Assembly: GCF_001757105.1 (NCBI RefSeq)
Contig: NZ_MDHN01000004.1
Location: 124,001 to 188,000, forward strand
Source of the DNA: Alteromonas confluentis
GTDB lineage: Bacteria > Pseudomonadota > Gammaproteobacteria > Enterobacterales > Alteromonadaceae
DNA length: 64,000 nt
Direction: 5' to 3'
Positions 62,306-64,000 of the stretch are shown here, piece by piece. The notes under the pieces are model-generated. The model saw nothing but the letters and a program-made list of their open reading frames with translations, was not told where the DNA came from and did not search any database. Position 1 is the first letter of the stretch. Each line of letters starts with the position of its first letter. The position numbers and the translations under genes are program-made.

Positions 62306-64000
62306 TTAGAAGCTTACTGAAGCAGATAGCTTAATCGTGCGCGGCTCACTAAGCACCAGATAATTTGAACCCGGGTAGCCACCAACCGATGCCCAGTAGT
62401 TATTATCAAACACGTTATCGATGCGTGCACGCAACGTGATATCGGTTAAACCCACCAGGAAACTGTATCGTGCGCCGATGTCAAAGCGGTTTGAGGCATC
62501 CACTTCCAGGCTGTTGTCTGCACTGGCGTACTGTTCAGACGTATACGCAGCGCGGGCATCCAATGTTAAGCCAGGCAATGCCACCACATCCCACTCAACA
62601 TTCACGTTTACTTGCAAGTCAGGCACACCAATGGCGGTTTTTCCGTCTAGCAGGCCGTCTTGGGTTTTAGTCATTTCAGCATCTAACCAGGTAAATCCGC
62701 CAACCACTCGCAGGTTGTCTGACGGCATACCAAAGACACTTAATTCAACGCCCTGGTTTTCCTGTTCACCATCGGTAGAAAACACGTTGTTTCTCACCAC
62801 GGATGTTTGTTTCGAGGTACTGAATAAGCTGAATGCACCGCCAAAGTTAGTGGCGTCGTACTTTACGCCCACTTCAATTTGTTCTGCACTGTACGGGTCG
62901 AAAACCTCACCGGCGTTATCAATAGGCTCACCACCGCTACTGGCAGGTGCCACTTCGCCTGGCAACAAACCTTCAATGTAGTTAGCGTAGTAAGACAATT
63001 GCTCAGAAGGCTTGTACACCACGCCTGCCACTGGCGTGAATTGAGATTCGTCATAAGCAGACAGCGATGAACCGTCGTTATAGTTGAACGTTTGAGTTTC
63101 AATATTCTGGAAACGGCCACCTAAGGTAACCAGTAACTTGCCGTCCATCAGCGACAGCATGTCGGCAATGGCCACACTCGACAGATCGGTTTCTTCAGTC
63201 ACCAACGGATTGTCCAGCTCGCCACCAATGAAGAAATCTGCAGCAGGCATTTCAGCAGGTTGTGGATTATAAATATTGCCCGGGAATCCAGCGAAACTAG
63301 AGAACGCGTAGGCATTTTCAGACGACAATGAGAAAACAGAAGCCGATGTGATTAGTGTGTGTGCAACCTCACCGGTTTCAAACTCGATGTTCAGGCCCAA
63401 TTCACCAGAACGAATGCTGTCGTTGCGTACGTTATCGAAGCGATATGCACTGCTTTCGCCGCTCACCTGTGCCGTTGGATTAGCAAAAATATTATCTTCT
63501 TCGCCTTCTCTGAAGCCGTAAGCAACCCAACCAGTCATGGTGTCGGAAAAGTCGTACTCACCACGAACGGCACCAAACAACTGGCGTTCGTTGGTGTAGG
63601 TCCATGGTTGCGCAAAATTGGTGTCGCTTTCCGGCGCTTCAGGAATACCACCGGATGGCGTTACGGCCGGACGCGGCGCATCAACCTGATGATCCTGATA
63701 ACCTAAATCCAGCGATACCCGCGCATTCTCACTTTCGTGGTCGATACCTACAGAAGCCACGCTTAAATCGCGATCTTGATTATCTACGCTGGTTTCACCA
63801 CCGCGTTGAACCAGGTTTACTCGTACGCCAGTACTGTTACCTTCTTCACCGAAGCGACGGCTAACGTCCACTGCACCAACGAAGTGATTTTGAGATTCAT
63901 AGCCCAGGGTAAAGCGATTAAGCGGTTCTTCACCGGCTCTTTTCGGTACGATGTTCACCGAGCCACCCAGGCCGCTACCACCCGGTGCTGCGCCGTTCAA
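62306..64000 (-). CDS. TonB-dependent siderophore receptor, truncated by the window edge
   Basis: 564 residues are visible; the signal peptide and the first part of the plug lie beyond position 64000. The fragment begins LNGAAPGGSGLGGSVNIVPKRA, the plug segment of ferric-siderophore receptors, so the leading TTG is an internal Leu codon and not a start. The barrel ends in TIKLSASVSF. It would import an iron-siderophore complex with TonB energy. It leads an operon with the DUF3325-DUF3649-like and PepSY genes (10-base gap to the next). Confidence 0.92.
   Translation of the reverse strand: MNGAAPGGSGLGGSVNIVPKRAGEEPLNRFTLGYESQNHFVGAVDVSRRFGEEGNSTGVRVNLVQRGGETSVDNQDRDLSVASVGIDHESENARVSLDLGYQDHQVDAPRPAVTPSGGIPEAPESDTNFAQPWTYTNERQLFGAVRGEYDFSDTMTGWVAYGFREGEEDNIFANPTAQVSGESSAYRFDNVRNDSIRSGELGLNIEFETGEVAHTLITSASVFSLSSENAYAFSSFAGFPGNIYNPQPAEMPAADFFIGGELDNPLVTEETDLSSVAIADMLSLMDGKLLVTLGGRFQNIETQTFNYNDGSSLSAYDESQFTPVAGVVYKPSEQLSYYANYIEGLLPGEVAPASSGGEPIDNAGEVFDPYSAEQIEVGVKYDATNFGGAFSLFSTSKQTSVVRNNVFSTDGEQENQGVELSVFGMPSDNLRVVGGFTWLDAEMTKTQDGLLDGKTAIGVPDLQVNVNVEWDVVALPGLTLDARAAYTSEQYASADNSLEVDASNRFDIGARYSFLVGLTDITLRARIDNVFDNNYWASVGGYPGSNYLVLSEPRTIKLSASVSF

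Noticed and set aside
63998-64000. TTG as start codon of the last siderophore receptor
   Set aside because: The residues that follow are mid-plug sequence (LNGAAPGGSG), so the true start is beyond the window edge.

Overview
The window reads as chromosomal DNA of a marine gammaproteobacterium of the Alteromonadales (Alteromonas/Aestuariibacter-like). This rests on gene content: several TonB-dependent receptors, a SapC/tryptophan-halogenase/cupin carbohydrate-uptake cluster, a PEP-CTERM protein, exported aminopeptidases and serine hydrolases, and a DctBD-controlled TRAP transporter. I saw no rRNA, tRNA, insertion sequence, prophage or CRISPR array. Coding density is high and most transcription units end in clear hairpins.

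Positions 1-22028. On the minus strand lie the end of an efflux operon (adaptor start plus NodT-type outer-membrane factor), a membrane-anchored serine hydrolase, a REC-REC-GGDEF cyclase, a lipoprotein nucleosidase, and a DUF2271/DUF4198 pair with a Fur-like box upstream. Then come a LysR regulator, a 58-residue small protein, gpmA, and an overlapping trio (GT2, VTT/DedA-type membrane protein, ArnT-like transferase) that looks like a lipid-linked sugar modification module. A cell-wall block follows: exported serine hydrolase, exported NagZ-like GH3 and AnmK. A BdlA-like soluble chemoreceptor and a divergent adhC/LysR pair complete the stretch.

Positions 22065-30953. A sulfotransferase-fold protein is translationally coupled to a class IV aminotransferase whose usual PLP-contacting Glu appears replaced. 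Next are an AsmA-like protein, an M1 aminopeptidase lipoprotein, a Yip1-like protein, an exported GH51 arabinofuranosidase, and a LysR/exported HAD dehalogenase pair.

Positions 31018-40441 form a C4-dicarboxylate module. dctP plus a porin run leftwards; dctB-dctD, dctQ-dctM and a malic enzyme run rightwards. Sigma-54 promoters of correct spacing precede dctP and dctQ, and a perfect FNR-type box lies between dctP and dctB. Dicarboxylates would cross the porin, be bound by DctP, be imported by DctQM and be decarboxylated by MaeA.

Positions 40465-64000. Exported RidA and NTF2-like proteins, a type IV prepilin and a siderophore receptor precede the most interesting block, 44724-59293. It holds a membrane-anchored AraC regulator, two tryptophan-halogenase-like flavoproteins, a large TonB receptor, SapC, a JmjC/cupin oxygenase, a GH5 exo-beta-1,3-glucanase-like lipoprotein with binding modules, a GH30 lipoprotein and a DUF6445-like oxygenase. 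All three promoter regions carry copies of one palindrome (core GAACGTTC), implying one regulon, most plausibly under a LacI-family regulator not encoded here. The likely substrate is a beta-1,3/1,6-glucan such as laminarin. The window ends with a PEP-CTERM protein and an iron-uptake operon (siderophore receptor cut by the window edge, an apparent DUF3325-DUF3649 fusion, PepSY membrane protein).
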